Shown piece by piece: positions 9,170 to 19,478 of a stretch of 33,690 nt of DNA (position 1 is the first letter of the stretch; each line of letters starts with the position of its first letter). The position numbers and the translations under genes were made by a program. The stretch is from an uncultured Azohydromonas sp. (GTDB taxonomy: Bacteria; Pseudomonadota; Gammaproteobacteria; Burkholderiales; Burkholderiaceae_C): NCBI RefSeq assembly GCF_937926365.1, contig NZ_CALAOH010000139.1, forward strand, positions 1 through 33,690. The letters are read 5' to 3'. The notes under the pieces are model-generated. The model made no database searches. It saw only the letters and a program-made list of their open reading frames with translations, and was not told the DNA's origin.

Positions 9170-9487
9170 ATGCCCTTGCCTACCGTGATTCGTCCGTGGC
9201 CAGCGCTGGCCCGAGGCGTCGTGCTGACACTGCTGATGGTGGCTGCCACGGCCGCGCACGGAGCCGCAGTGGACGTGAACACCGCCACGCAGGCGCAGCT
9301 GGAGCAGTTGCGCGGCATCGGCGTGTCGATGTCGGAAAAGCTGCTGGCCGAGCGCGCGAAGCAGCCCTTCGCCGACTGGGCCGACCTGATCGCGCGCGTG
9401 CCCGGCGTCAGCGTCCGCAGCGCCGAGCGGCTGTCGGCCCAGGGGCTGCGCGTGGGCGAGCGGGCCTACGAGCCGCCGCCGCGCTGA
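9170..9487 (+). CDS. ComEA-like helix-hairpin-helix protein, exported
   Basis: A 105-residue protein with an N-terminal hydrophobic signal (about residues 10-33, ending AHGA) and a helix-hairpin-helix pair. The first hairpin is in VDVNTATQAQLEQLRGIGVSMSEKLL and the second around LIARVPGVSVRSAERL. This is the DNA-binding part of ComEA, the periplasmic DNA receptor of natural transformation. In this short form no other domain is present. The ATG at 9170 is preceded by a strong Shine-Dalgarno AAAGGAG (9158-9164), which rules out the upstream GTG at 9155. It is divergent from msbA (83 bp apart) and stands alone, with no other competence gene nearby. A role in DNA uptake is therefore plausible but unproven. 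Confidence 0.85.
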   Translation: MPLPTVIRPWPALARGVVLTLLMVAATAAHGAAVDVNTATQAQLEQLRGIGVSMSEKLLAERAKQPFADWADLIARVPGVSVRSAERLSAQGLRVGERAYEPPPR

Positions 9488-9493
9488 CGCTCA

Positions 9494-9958
9494 TCAATGC
9501 TTGTCGTGCCCCCGGCCGTGGCCGTGACCGTGATGGTGGTCGTCGCGGTCGTGGCGCCCGCCGCGGTCATGGTCGTGGTCATGGCGCCTGCCGCGATCGC
9601 CGTGGTCATGGCGCTCGCCGCGGTGCGGCAGCACGTGCTGGCGGTACCAGCGGTCCTGCACGAAGTACACCGGCACGCCGCAGGCGTTGTAGCGGCCGCA
9701 GTAGCTCCTCCATTTCTTCTGGTGCCCCGGCGGCACCCACAGGTACACCGGCTGGGGCTGCGCCACCACGTAGGCCGGCTGCTGAATGACCACCGGCTGC
9801 TGCACCACCACCGCGGGCTGCGGGAAGCGGCCGACGTCGATGCGGCCGTACACGCCCGGCTGGCTGATCTGCACCGACACGCCCACGTCCGTGGCGTGCG
9901 CGGGGGCAAGGGACAACAGCGAAACGGCAGCCAGCGCGGCGCTCAGCAGGACTCTCAT
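9494..9958 (-). CDS. Secreted hypothetical protein with His/Asp/Gly-rich tail
   Basis: A 154-residue protein I cannot assign a function. It has a clear Sec signal peptide (MRVLLSAALAAVSLLSLAPAHA, cleavage near residue 22). Next comes a conserved-looking core with ISQPGVYGRIDVGRFPQP, a Val/Gln/Pro-rich stretch, and YLWVPPGHQKKWRSYCGRYNACG, where Cys87 and Cys93 could form a disulfide. The C-terminal 43 residues (112-154) hold about 14 His with many Asp, Arg and Gly. That composition suggests metal-ion binding in the periplasm. The start is Met at 9958. The longer frame to 9991 lacks a signal peptide at its very N-terminus. It is convergent with the ComEA-like gene (6 bp) and lies downstream of dnaE on the same strand with a 79-bp gap. 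Confidence 0.75.
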   Translation of the reverse strand: MRVLLSAALAAVSLLSLAPAHATDVGVSVQISQPGVYGRIDVGRFPQPAVVVQQPVVIQQPAYVVAQPQPVYLWVPPGHQKKWRSYCGRYNACGVPVYFVQDRWYRQHVLPHRGERHDHGDRGRRHDHDHDRGGRHDRDDHHHGHGHGRGHDKH

Positions 9959-10037
9959 CGGGATCTTTGCAAAGTAATCGAAGCATCCCAACGCACCGCG
10001 CGCCCGTGGCGGCGACAGCGCCGGCGGCGCAGTTGCA

Positions 10038-13562
<3,525 letters not shown>

Positions 13563-13602
13563 CGCGGGATTTTACGGAGGGGGGCCTGACAGAATCCCGG
13601 CC

Positions 13603-14343
13603 GTGAATGCCGTTCTGAACATCTCCGCCTACAAGTTCCTCTCCCTGCTCGACACGGGCGCGCTGCGCGAAAAGCTCCACGCCGAAGCCTTGACACGGGG
13701 CCTCAAGGGCACCGTGCTGCTGGCCGAGGAAGGCATCAACCTGTTCCTGGCCGGCGCGCCGGAGGCGGTGCGCGACTGGGTCGCGCAGCTTCAATCGGAT
13801 GCGCGTTTTGCCGATATCGCGCCGAAGGAAAGCTTCAGCGACACGGTGCCCTTCCGGCGGCTGCTGGTGAAGGTGAAGCGGGAGATCATTCGCATGAACC
13901 ATCCGGCCATCCGCCCCGCGCAGGGCCGCGCGCCGGCGCTACCGGCGCCCACCCTGGCGCGCTGGCTCGAACAGGGCCACGACGACGACGGCCGCCCGGT
14001 GGTGATGCTGGACACGCGCAACGGCTTCGAGGTGGACGCCGGCGCCTTCGAGGACGCCATCGACTGGCGGCTGAAGAAGTTCAGCGACTTCCCCGCCGCG
14101 CTGCACGCCCACCTCGGACAGCTCCAGGACAAGACGGTGGTGAGCTACTGCACCGGCGGCATCCGCTGCGAGAAGGCGGCGCTGCTGATGCAGGAGGCGG
14201 GCCTGGCGCACGTGTGGCAGCTCGAAGGCGGCATCCTCAAGTACTTTGAGCAGACGCACGCCCCGCGCTGGCGCGGCGCCTGTTTCGTCTTCGACGAGCG
14301 AGAAGGGCTGGCACCCGACCTGCAGCCCGCGCCGGCCTGCTGA
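13603..14343 (+). CDS. trhO: tRNA uridine(34) hydroxylase TrhO (rhodanese-like, YceA)
   Basis: TrhO catalyses oxygen-dependent 5-hydroxylation of U34 in tRNAs, the first step to the wobble modification cmo5U/mcmo5U. The 246-residue protein has an N-terminal acylphosphatase-like domain (about 1-95, with GTVLLAEEGINLFLAG). A rhodanese domain follows, with VMLDTRNGFE (134-143) and the active loop SYCTGGIRCEKAA, Cys183 being the conserved catalytic-loop cysteine. The start is GTG at 13603; no ATG in the right place exists before the conserved ISAYKF segment. It is divergent from dnaE, and its stop is 2 bp before the hydrolase-fold gene, so those two are co-transcribed. Confidence 0.92.
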   Translation: MNAVLNISAYKFLSLLDTGALREKLHAEALTRGLKGTVLLAEEGINLFLAGAPEAVRDWVAQLQSDARFADIAPKESFSDTVPFRRLLVKVKREIIRMNHPAIRPAQGRAPALPAPTLARWLEQGHDDDGRPVVMLDTRNGFEVDAGAFEDAIDWRLKKFSDFPAALHAHLGQLQDKTVVSYCTGGIRCEKAALLMQEAGLAHVWQLEGGILKYFEQTHAPRWRGACFVFDEREGLAPDLQPAPAC

Positions 14344-14345
14344 CG

Positions 14346-15293
14346 ATGGGCATACGGGCGGTGCTGGTACGGATGGCCGGCGTGGCACTGCTGGCCACCT
14401 CGCTGCTGGTAGCGGTGTCGCATGCGCCGGAGCGCCCGGCGCAGACGCTGGTGGAACGCTGGGCCGCACCGCCCTCGCGCTTCATGGAGGTGGACGAGCG
14501 CGTGCTGCACCTGCGCGACGAGGGGCCGCTGCTGGATCCGCAGCCCCTGGTGCTGCTGCACGGCCTGGGCGGCAGCCTGCACGACTGGGAGGACTGGGCC
14601 CGGGCGCTGCGCAACACGCACCGCGTGATCCGCATCGACCTGCCCGGCAACGGCCTCTCGGACCCGGCCCGCGAAGGGAACTACCGCAGCGAGGCCGACG
14701 CGCGGCGCGTGCTGGCGCTGCTGGACCAGTTGGGCGTGGAGCGCATGCGCCTGGTCGGCCATGGCCATGGCGGCGAGGTGGCGGCGCAGATGGCGCTGCA
14801 GGCGCCCCGGCGCGTGGCGCGGCTGCTGCTGGTATCCAGCGCGCCGCAGGACCCGGAGTCGCTGCCCGTGCCGCTGCGCGTGCTGCCCTCGCTGCCGCTG
14901 CCGCAGTGGCTGGTGGCCTCGATGCTGCCGCGCCTGCTGGTGAGCAGCACGCTGCAATGGCTCTACGCCCCGAGCGCGAAAGTGACCGCGGCGCGGGTGG
15001 ACCGGCGCCAGGAGCTGCTGCAGCGCGAGGGCAACCGCTGGGCACTGCTGCAGCAGTGGCGCCAGCGGCCGGGCGAGCAGGAAAGCGAGGCAATGTTCAG
15101 CCAGCTGAAAGTGCCCGTGCTGCTGCTGTGGGGCAACGAGGACAGCCTGACGCCGCTGGTCCAGGCGCAGTCGCTGCGCAGCAAGATCCCGGGCAGCCGT
15201 CTGCTGCTGCTCTCCGGCGTGGGCCACCTGCCACAGGAAGAAGCGCCGGCCCGCAGCCTGGCGGCGGTGCAGCCCTTCCTCGACGGGCATTGA
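14346..15293 (+). CDS. Alpha/beta-hydrolase-fold protein with the nucleophile serine missing
   Basis: A 315-residue protein with an N-terminal hydrophobic anchor or signal (about 5-26) and a complete alpha/beta-hydrolase fold. It has the oxyanion segment VLLHGLGGSLHDW (69-81), the acid Asp266 in LLWGNEDSLTP, and the base His294 in GVGHLPQEE. The nucleophile elbow, normally GxSxG, reads Gly138-His-Gly140-His-Gly142. The serine position is thus a glycine encoded by GGC (14763-14765), within a short GGCCAT repeat. No other residue in the elbow could act as nucleophile except His. Either the protein is catalytically inactive or it uses another mechanism. It follows trhO by 2 bp and is convergent with the DUF599 gene. 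Confidence 0.85.
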   Translation: MGIRAVLVRMAGVALLATSLLVAVSHAPERPAQTLVERWAAPPSRFMEVDERVLHLRDEGPLLDPQPLVLLHGLGGSLHDWEDWARALRNTHRVIRIDLPGNGLSDPAREGNYRSEADARRVLALLDQLGVERMRLVGHGHGGEVAAQMALQAPRRVARLLLVSSAPQDPESLPVPLRVLPSLPLPQWLVASMLPRLLVSSTLQWLYAPSAKVTAARVDRRQELLQREGNRWALLQQWRQRPGEQESEAMFSQLKVPVLLLWGNEDSLTPLVQAQSLRSKIPGSRLLLLSGVGHLPQEEAPARSLAAVQPFLDGH

Positions 15294-15306
15294 GCACAGG
15301 GGCCGC

Positions 15307-16026
15307 TCAGGTCCGCAGCGCCTTGAGCACCTCGGAGCGGAACTCGCGCTGGTACAGCACCCACAGCACGCCGGCGGTGGCGGCCATGAAGAACACCGGC
15401 GAGAAGAACCAGCCCACCACGGCGAAAGCCATGTAGTAGGCGCGCAGCCCGTCGTTGAAGGCCTCGGCCGCCAGCGCCATGACATGGCCGGCGCGGTCGG
15501 CGAAGGCTTCGCGCTCGGCCGGGGCGCGCTCGCCCATGCCGGCGAAGACATCCCGGTCCGGGGCCGCCCCGACCAGCAGCGCGCCGAAGCTGTACTGGCG
15601 CAGGCTCCAGGTGAAGCGGAAGAAGGCGTGCACGAAGATGCCCGTGAGCAGCACCAGCTTGAGGTCGAAGATCAGCACGCTGGTGCGGGCGGCGAACGGG
15701 ATCTCCTTGACCAGCTCCGCCACGCGCTCGGTCGTGGACAGCATGGCCAGCAGGCCGCCGATGATCAGGATGGTGGTGGAGGCGAAGAAGCTCGGCCCCG
15801 AGGTCATGCTCTGCACCACCACGCCGTCGAGCACGCGGTTGTCGCGGAAGGTGGCCTGCAGCATCCACTGCCGCCGCACCCGGTTGCTGGTAGCCAGCAG
15901 CGAACGCTCGGCGAAGCCCTGGCGCCGCGAGAAGGTGGCGTAGCCCGCCCAACCACCCAGGAACCAAGCCAGCGCCAGCCAGTCCGGCCAGGGCAGCACA
16001 CCCAGCAGGTCGATCAAATTTTTCAT
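15307..16026 (-). CDS. DUF599 family integral membrane protein
   Basis: A 239-residue membrane protein of unknown function. It starts MKNLIDLLGVLPWPDWLALAWFLGGWAGY with a first membrane helix near residues 14-30. Three more hydrophobic helices lie in the middle and C-terminal parts (around FASTTILIIGGLLAML, SVLIFDLKLVLLTGIF and MAFAVVGWFFSPVFFMAATAGVLWVL). The conserved segment FRDNRVLDGVVVQSMTSGPSFFAS and the SFADRAGH-like loop before the last helices fit DUF599. The ATG is the complement of 16024-16026. The longer open frame upstream covers the pirin gene and is not real. It lies 47 bp downstream of the pirin gene on the same strand and could share its transcript. Confidence 0.8.
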   Translation of the reverse strand: MKNLIDLLGVLPWPDWLALAWFLGGWAGYATFSRRQGFAERSLLATSNRVRRQWMLQATFRDNRVLDGVVVQSMTSGPSFFASTTILIIGGLLAMLSTTERVAELVKEIPFAARTSVLIFDLKLVLLTGIFVHAFFRFTWSLRQYSFGALLVGAAPDRDVFAGMGERAPAEREAFADRAGHVMALAAEAFNDGLRAYYMAFAVVGWFFSPVFFMAATAGVLWVLYQREFRSEVLKALRT

Positions 16027-16073
16027 GGGGCGCCACTGTAGCGACGCCCCGGGGCGGGCCCGGGCCGGGGCGA

Positions 16074-16775
16074 TCAGGGCGCCAGGTCGAACACCAGCAC
16101 CTCGGCGTCCTTCCCGGCGCGCAACTCGATGCGCGGCTCGTCGCGCAGCATCGCCGCGTCGCCGGCGCGCAGGCGCTGGCCGTTGAGCTCCACGCTGCCG
16201 CGTGCCACGTGCACGCAGCCCAGGCGGCCCGCGTCCAGCATCAGCGTGGCGGACTCCTCGCCGTCGAAGCAGCCGGCGTGCAGCCGCGCGTCGGCATGCC
16301 AGCGCAGCGCGCCCTCCCACGCATCGGGTGCCGCCACCAGCGCCAGCCGGCCGCGCTTGCGCGCGGGATCCACCGCCTGCTGCGCGTAGCCGGGCTCGAT
16401 GCCGGTCTCGCGGGGCAGCAGCCAGATCTGCAGGAAATGCGTCACCGCGCCGGGGGCGCCGTTCGTCTCGCTGTGGCGCACGCCACGGCCGGCGCTCATC
16501 ACCTGCACCTCGCCAGGCCGGATGAGGCCGGCGTGGCCCAGGCTGTCGCGGTGCGCCAACGCGCCTTCGAGCACGACGCTCAGGATCTCCATGTCGCGGT
16601 GGCCATGGGTGCCGAAGCCGGTGCCGGGGGCGATGCGGTCCTCGTTGATCACCCGCAAGTTGCCGAAGCCCATGTGGGCCGGGTCGAAGTAGTCGGCAAA
16701 CGAGAAGGTGTGAAAGCTTTTGAGCCAGCCGTGGTCGGCAAAGCCCCGGTCCTCCGATTTGCGCACGCTGATCAT
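16074..16775 (-). CDS. Pirin-family bicupin protein (YhaK/YhhW-like)
   Basis: A 233-residue bicupin. The N-terminal cupin carries the metal-site residues His57, His59 (THGHRDMEILS), His101 and Glu103 (GRGVRHSETN), as expected of pirins that bind iron. Some bacterial pirins have quercetin 2,3-dioxygenase activity, but the natural substrate is unknown. The start MISVRKSEDRGFADHGWLKSFHTFSFADY is the typical pirin N-terminus, and the ATG is the complement of 16773-16775. It is divergent from a YhaJ-like LysR regulator with a 75-bp shared control region, matching the yhaK/yhaJ pairing in E. coli. The LysR protein therefore probably controls this gene. Confidence 0.92.
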   Translation of the reverse strand: MISVRKSEDRGFADHGWLKSFHTFSFADYFDPAHMGFGNLRVINEDRIAPGTGFGTHGHRDMEILSVVLEGALAHRDSLGHAGLIRPGEVQVMSAGRGVRHSETNGAPGAVTHFLQIWLLPRETGIEPGYAQQAVDPARKRGRLALVAAPDAWEGALRWHADARLHAGCFDGEESATLMLDAGRLGCVHVARGSVELNGQRLRAGDAAMLRDEPRIELRAGKDAEVLVFDLAP

Positions 16776-16791
16776 GCGGACCACTGTAGGC

Positions 16792-16837
16792 AACCAAGCT
16801 GTAACCAAGCCGTTAAGGGCTTGAAGTGCCCGTTCAA
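16792..16837. promoter_or_regulatory. Shared control region of the pirin/LysR pair with inverted and direct repeats
   Basis: Between the divergent starts (16775 and 16851) there are two copies of AACCAAGC (16792-16799 and 16803-16810), 11 bp apart, which is one helix turn. There is also an inverted repeat TTGAA-N7-TTCAA (16821-16837). LysR-type regulators usually bind dyad sites in such divergent regions. These are the visible candidates. The exact T-N11-A spacing is not met, so the assignment is tentative. Confidence 0.45.
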
Positions 16838-16850
16838 ATAAGATGAAACG

Positions 16851-17840
16851 ATGATGAAGCGGCACAACGCCCTGACGCCAGACGCCCTGGCGATGATGGA
16901 CGCCATCGCGCGCTGCGGCAGCTTCGCCGCGGCGGCGCGCGAGCTGGGCAAGGTCCCTTCGGCGCTCACCTACAGCGTGCGCCAGCTCGAAGACGCGCTG
17001 GACGTGCTGCTCTTCGACCGGCGCTCGGGACAGGCCAAGCTCACCGCCGCCGGAGAGGAGTTGCTCAGCGAGGGCCGGCGCCTGCTGGCGGAGATGGAGG
17101 CGGTGGCGCACCGGGTGCGCCGCGTGGCCGGCGGCTGGGAGACGCAGCTCACGGTGGCGATGGACGGCGTGATCTCGCGCCTGACCATGTTCGAGCTGTG
17201 CGAGGCCTTTTACGCGCTGCGCCCGGCCGGACAGGACGGCCCGGGCACGCGGCTGCGGCTGCGCACCGAGGTGCTGGCCGGCACCTGGGAGGCGCTGGTG
17301 TCGGGACAGGCGGACCTGGCCATCGGCGTGGACGTGGACCACGCGGTGCCGGCGGGCATCGAGCTGCGCACGCTGGGCGAGATCGATTTCGTCTTCGCCG
17401 TGGCGCCGCACCACGCGCTGGCCGCGCACGAGGGGACGATCACCGACGCCGAGCTGCTGCGCCACCGCGCGGTGGCGGTGGCGGACTCGGCGCAGCGCCT
17501 CACGCCGCTGACCGTGAACCTGCTGCCCGGGCAGGACGTGTTCACCGTGGCCAGCCTGCAGGCCAAGATCGAGGCGCAGCTGCGCTGCCTGGGCTGCGGC
17601 TTCGTGCCCGAGCCGATCGCGCGCGAGCACATCCGCGCGGGGCGGCTGGTGGTCAAGGCCACGCAGCGCAAGCAGACCCGCGCGCGCCTGGGCTACGCCT
17701 GGCGCGCCTCGGCCGCGCCGCAGCCGCGCAAGGCGCCGCAGGGCCTGGCGCTGCAGTGGTGGCTGGAGCAGCTGCAGAGTCCGGCCACGCGCAAGGCGCT
17801 GCTGGAGCGCCACTGCGGGATGCCGATGCCGGTGGACTGA
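16851..17840 (+). CDS. LysR-family transcriptional regulator (YhaJ-like)
   Basis: A 329-residue regulator. The N-terminal winged helix-turn-helix spans about residues 8-68 (LTPDALAMMDAIARCGSF through ALTYSVRQLEDALDVLLFDR). The segment AAARELGKVPSALTYSVRQLE closely resembles E. coli YhaJ. The C-terminal effector-binding domain starts near residue 95 (WETQLTVAMDGVISRL). Two adjacent ATGs (16851, 16854) are possible starts. It is divergent from the pirin gene, and LysR regulators usually control the divergent gene and themselves. The effector is unknown; YhaJ is reported to respond to aromatic compounds such as nitrotoluene products, so an aromatic ligand is possible but not shown here. Confidence 0.93.
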   Translation: MMKRHNALTPDALAMMDAIARCGSFAAAARELGKVPSALTYSVRQLEDALDVLLFDRRSGQAKLTAAGEELLSEGRRLLAEMEAVAHRVRRVAGGWETQLTVAMDGVISRLTMFELCEAFYALRPAGQDGPGTRLRLRTEVLAGTWEALVSGQADLAIGVDVDHAVPAGIELRTLGEIDFVFAVAPHHALAAHEGTITDAELLRHRAVAVADSAQRLTPLTVNLLPGQDVFTVASLQAKIEAQLRCLGCGFVPEPIAREHIRAGRLVVKATQRKQTRARLGYAWRASAAPQPRKAPQGLALQWWLEQLQSPATRKALLERHCGMPMPVD

Positions 17841-17843
17841 AAA

Positions 17844-17877
17844 GGCCTCCCGAGAAGTTCTCGAACCTCGAAAGGCC
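17844..17877 (+). terminator. Hairpin after the LysR gene, possible terminator
   Basis: Directly after the LysR stop, GGCCT (17844-17848) can pair with AGGCC (17873-17877). Inside is the 13-bp palindrome CGAGAA-G-TTCTCG (17851-17863). No T-run follows, so it would be a weak or Rho-assisted terminator. It could equally be just a structured spacer. Confidence 0.35.
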
Positions 17878-17930
17878 ACTCGTGCCGAGGTGTCGAGGTA
17901 CGAACAGAAATCAGAGTCTGGAAGTGAAGA

Positions 17931-18866
17931 GTGACCGGCCGGCCGCGGCTCGTGGATGGACAAGTGAACGCTGAGAAGAGCTACGTTGGGCGCTTCGCGC
18001 CCTCGCCCACGGGTGCGCTGCACGCGGGCTCGCTGGTGGCCGCGCTGGCGAGCTGGCTGGACGCGCGCGCGCAGCGCGGGCGCTGGCTGGTGCGCATCGA
18101 GGACACGGACGGCCCGCGCTGCGTGCCCGGCGCGGACCGCGAGATCCTGCGCCAACTCGACGTGCTGCGCCTGCGCCCGGACGAGCCGCCGGTGTGGCAG
18201 TCGCAGCGCCAGGCCCTGTACCAGCAGGCGCTGGACGGGCTGGTCCAGCGCGGCCTGGCCTACCCTTGCGGCTGCACGCGGCGCGACATCGAGGTGGCGC
18301 TCTCGGCCCAGGGCCACGAGCACCAGCGGCACGAGGAGCGCGTCTATCCCGGCACTTGCCGCGACGGGCTGCACGGCAAGCCCGCGCGCGCGTGGCGGCT
18401 GCGCTGCGGCACCGAGGATGCGCCAACGCGCATCGACTGGCAGGACCGACGGCTGGGCCCGCAACGGCAGGATCTGACGCACGCGGTGGGCGACTTCGTG
18501 CTCAAGCGCGCCGACGGCTGCTGGGCTTATCAACTCGCCGTAGTGGTGGACGACGCGCAGCAGGGCATCACGCACGTGGTGCGCGGCGAGGACCTGGCGG
18601 ACAACACGCCGCGCCAGATTTGGCTGCAGCGCCAGCTCCAGGCGCCGCTGCCCGCGTACCTGCACCTGCCCCTGGTGCTGGACGCGCGCGGGGAGAAGCT
18701 GTCCAAGCAGCATGGCGCGCCACCGCTGGCGCTGGACGATCCGCTGGCCGCGCTGCGCACCGCGGGGCAGGCACTGCAGTTGCCAGGAGTGGATGCCGGT
18801 GACGTGGACACCTGGCTGACGCGGGCGACCGAGGCCTGGGCCCGGCGCTGGGTGGACGCTAGGTGA
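17931..18866 (+). CDS. gluQ: Glutamyl-Q tRNA(Asp) synthetase
   Basis: GluQRS attaches glutamate to the queuine base at position 34 of tRNA(Asp). The protein is a shortened class I glutamyl-tRNA synthetase core without the anticodon-binding domain (311 residues from this start, about 300 usual). Seen: YVGRFAPSPTGALHAGS with the HIGH-like box, VRIEDTDGPR, zinc-site cysteines Cys113, Cys115 and Cys143 (YPCGCTRRDIE, YPGTCRDG), HVVRGEDLADNTPRQ, and the KMSKS-like box KLSKQ (256-260). Start is uncertain. GTG 17931 has GGAAG six bases upstream, but GTG 17952 or 17964 would give the short N-terminus typical of homologues. It stands alone between the LysR gene and the signalling module. Confidence 0.93.
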   Translation: MTGRPRLVDGQVNAEKSYVGRFAPSPTGALHAGSLVAALASWLDARAQRGRWLVRIEDTDGPRCVPGADREILRQLDVLRLRPDEPPVWQSQRQALYQQALDGLVQRGLAYPCGCTRRDIEVALSAQGHEHQRHEERVYPGTCRDGLHGKPARAWRLRCGTEDAPTRIDWQDRRLGPQRQDLTHAVGDFVLKRADGCWAYQLAVVVDDAQQGITHVVRGEDLADNTPRQIWLQRQLQAPLPAYLHLPLVLDARGEKLSKQHGAPPLALDDPLAALRTAGQALQLPGVDAGDVDTWLTRATEAWARRWVDAR

Positions 18867-18879
18867 GTGAGGCCGGGCA

Positions 18880-18907
18880 CTCGCGGTAGGAAGCTTCCTA
18901 CAGCGAG
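18880..18907. promoter_or_regulatory. 28-bp near-perfect palindrome, candidate operator for a BvgA/EvgA/NarL-type regulator
   Basis: The core GTAGGAAGCTTCCTAC (18886-18901) is a perfect 16-bp palindrome. It is flanked by one mismatched pair and then by complementary arms CTCGC (18880-18884) and GCGAG (18903-18907). No T-run follows, which argues against a terminator for gluQ. The half-site TTCCTA(CA) resembles heptads bound by BvgA and EvgA, both LuxR/NarL-class response regulators, as I recall them. A regulator of that class is encoded 0.6 kb away (19479-20111). The palindrome is about 87-114 bp upstream of the receiver gene start and centred about 56 bp before a possible -10 element. Function as an operator is inference. 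Confidence 0.6.
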
Positions 18908-18946
18908 CAACCGCGCGCGACTACAGCCAGTCCTTGGTGCTCGACC

Positions 18947-18952
18947 TAACAT
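18947..18952 (+). promoter_or_regulatory. Possible -10 element for the receiver-domain gene
   Basis: TAACAT (18947-18952) is a fair -10 match lying 41 bp before the ATG at 18994. No convincing -35 hexamer is found at the right distance. This would fit a promoter that depends on an activator bound at the palindrome centred at 18893/18894, roughly position -65. Weak evidence. Confidence 0.3.
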
Positions 18953-18993
18953 GCGCCCACGCCGATCAGGGCGCGCACCACGACATCCGGCCC

Positions 18994-19389
18994 ATGTCAT
19001 CACCACTGAGCACCTACATCGTCGAAGACAGTCCCGTCATTCGCGAGAACCTGATTGCGACCCTGGAAGAACTGGTGCCGCTGCAGGTCGTGGGCTCGGC
19101 CGAGGATGAAAGCACCGCGCTGCGCTGGCTGGCCGAGGCCGGCAAGCACTGCGACCTGATGATCGTGGACATCTTCCTCAAGGGCGGCACGGGCCTGGGC
19201 GTGCTGCAGGCGGCGCAGAAGCTGCGCCCGCTGACCAAGAAAGTGGTGCTCAGCAACTTCGCCACGCCCGACATGCGCCGTCGCTGCCTGGAGCTGGGTG
19301 CCGACGAGGTGTTCGACAAGTCCAACGAGATTGACACCCTCATCGCCTGGTGCATGCAGCTTGCCGGCGCCGCGGCCACCGACCACTGA
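18994..19389 (+). CDS. Single-domain response regulator (CheY-like receiver)
   Basis: A 131-residue receiver domain without an output domain. Key residues: acidic pair Glu11-Asp12 (YIVEDSP), phosphoacceptor Asp59 (LMIVDIFLKGG), Ser87 (VVLSNFAT) in the Thr/Ser switch position, and Lys109 (VFDKSNE). The ATG at 18994 begins just before the first beta strand. Longer in-frame starts (18934) add only unconserved residues. It is convergent with the NarL-type regulator gene (89 bp apart) and close to the CHASE3 histidine kinase. It could be a phosphate sink, a partner in a relay, or a regulator acting by protein contact. It lies downstream of the palindrome at 18880-18907. Confidence 0.9.
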   Translation: MSSPLSTYIVEDSPVIRENLIATLEELVPLQVVGSAEDESTALRWLAEAGKHCDLMIVDIFLKGGTGLGVLQAAQKLRPLTKKVVLSNFATPDMRRRCLELGADEVFDKSNEIDTLIAWCMQLAGAAATDH

Positions 19390-19478
19390 AGCCACCGCCG
19401 CCACACCGGCAGCGCGCACACCGCTTGCCCTTGTCGGCAGCCCACGCCCGCCGCGTGGGTCCGGCCCGGAAGGCCGGC

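Noticed and set aside
17956..17967. Three-codon open frame ATGGACAAGTGA overlapping a possible gluQ GTG start
   Set aside because: Too short and without a ribosome binding site; most likely chance.
16074..18713. 879-codon minus-strand open frame
   Set aside because: Only the last 233 codons (pirin) are real. The rest is antisense to the LysR and gluQ genes.
18880..18907. The palindrome as the intrinsic terminator of gluQ
   Set aside because: No T-run follows on either strand, and the perfect symmetry with CTCGC/GCGAG arms fits a protein-binding site better, though it is not excluded.
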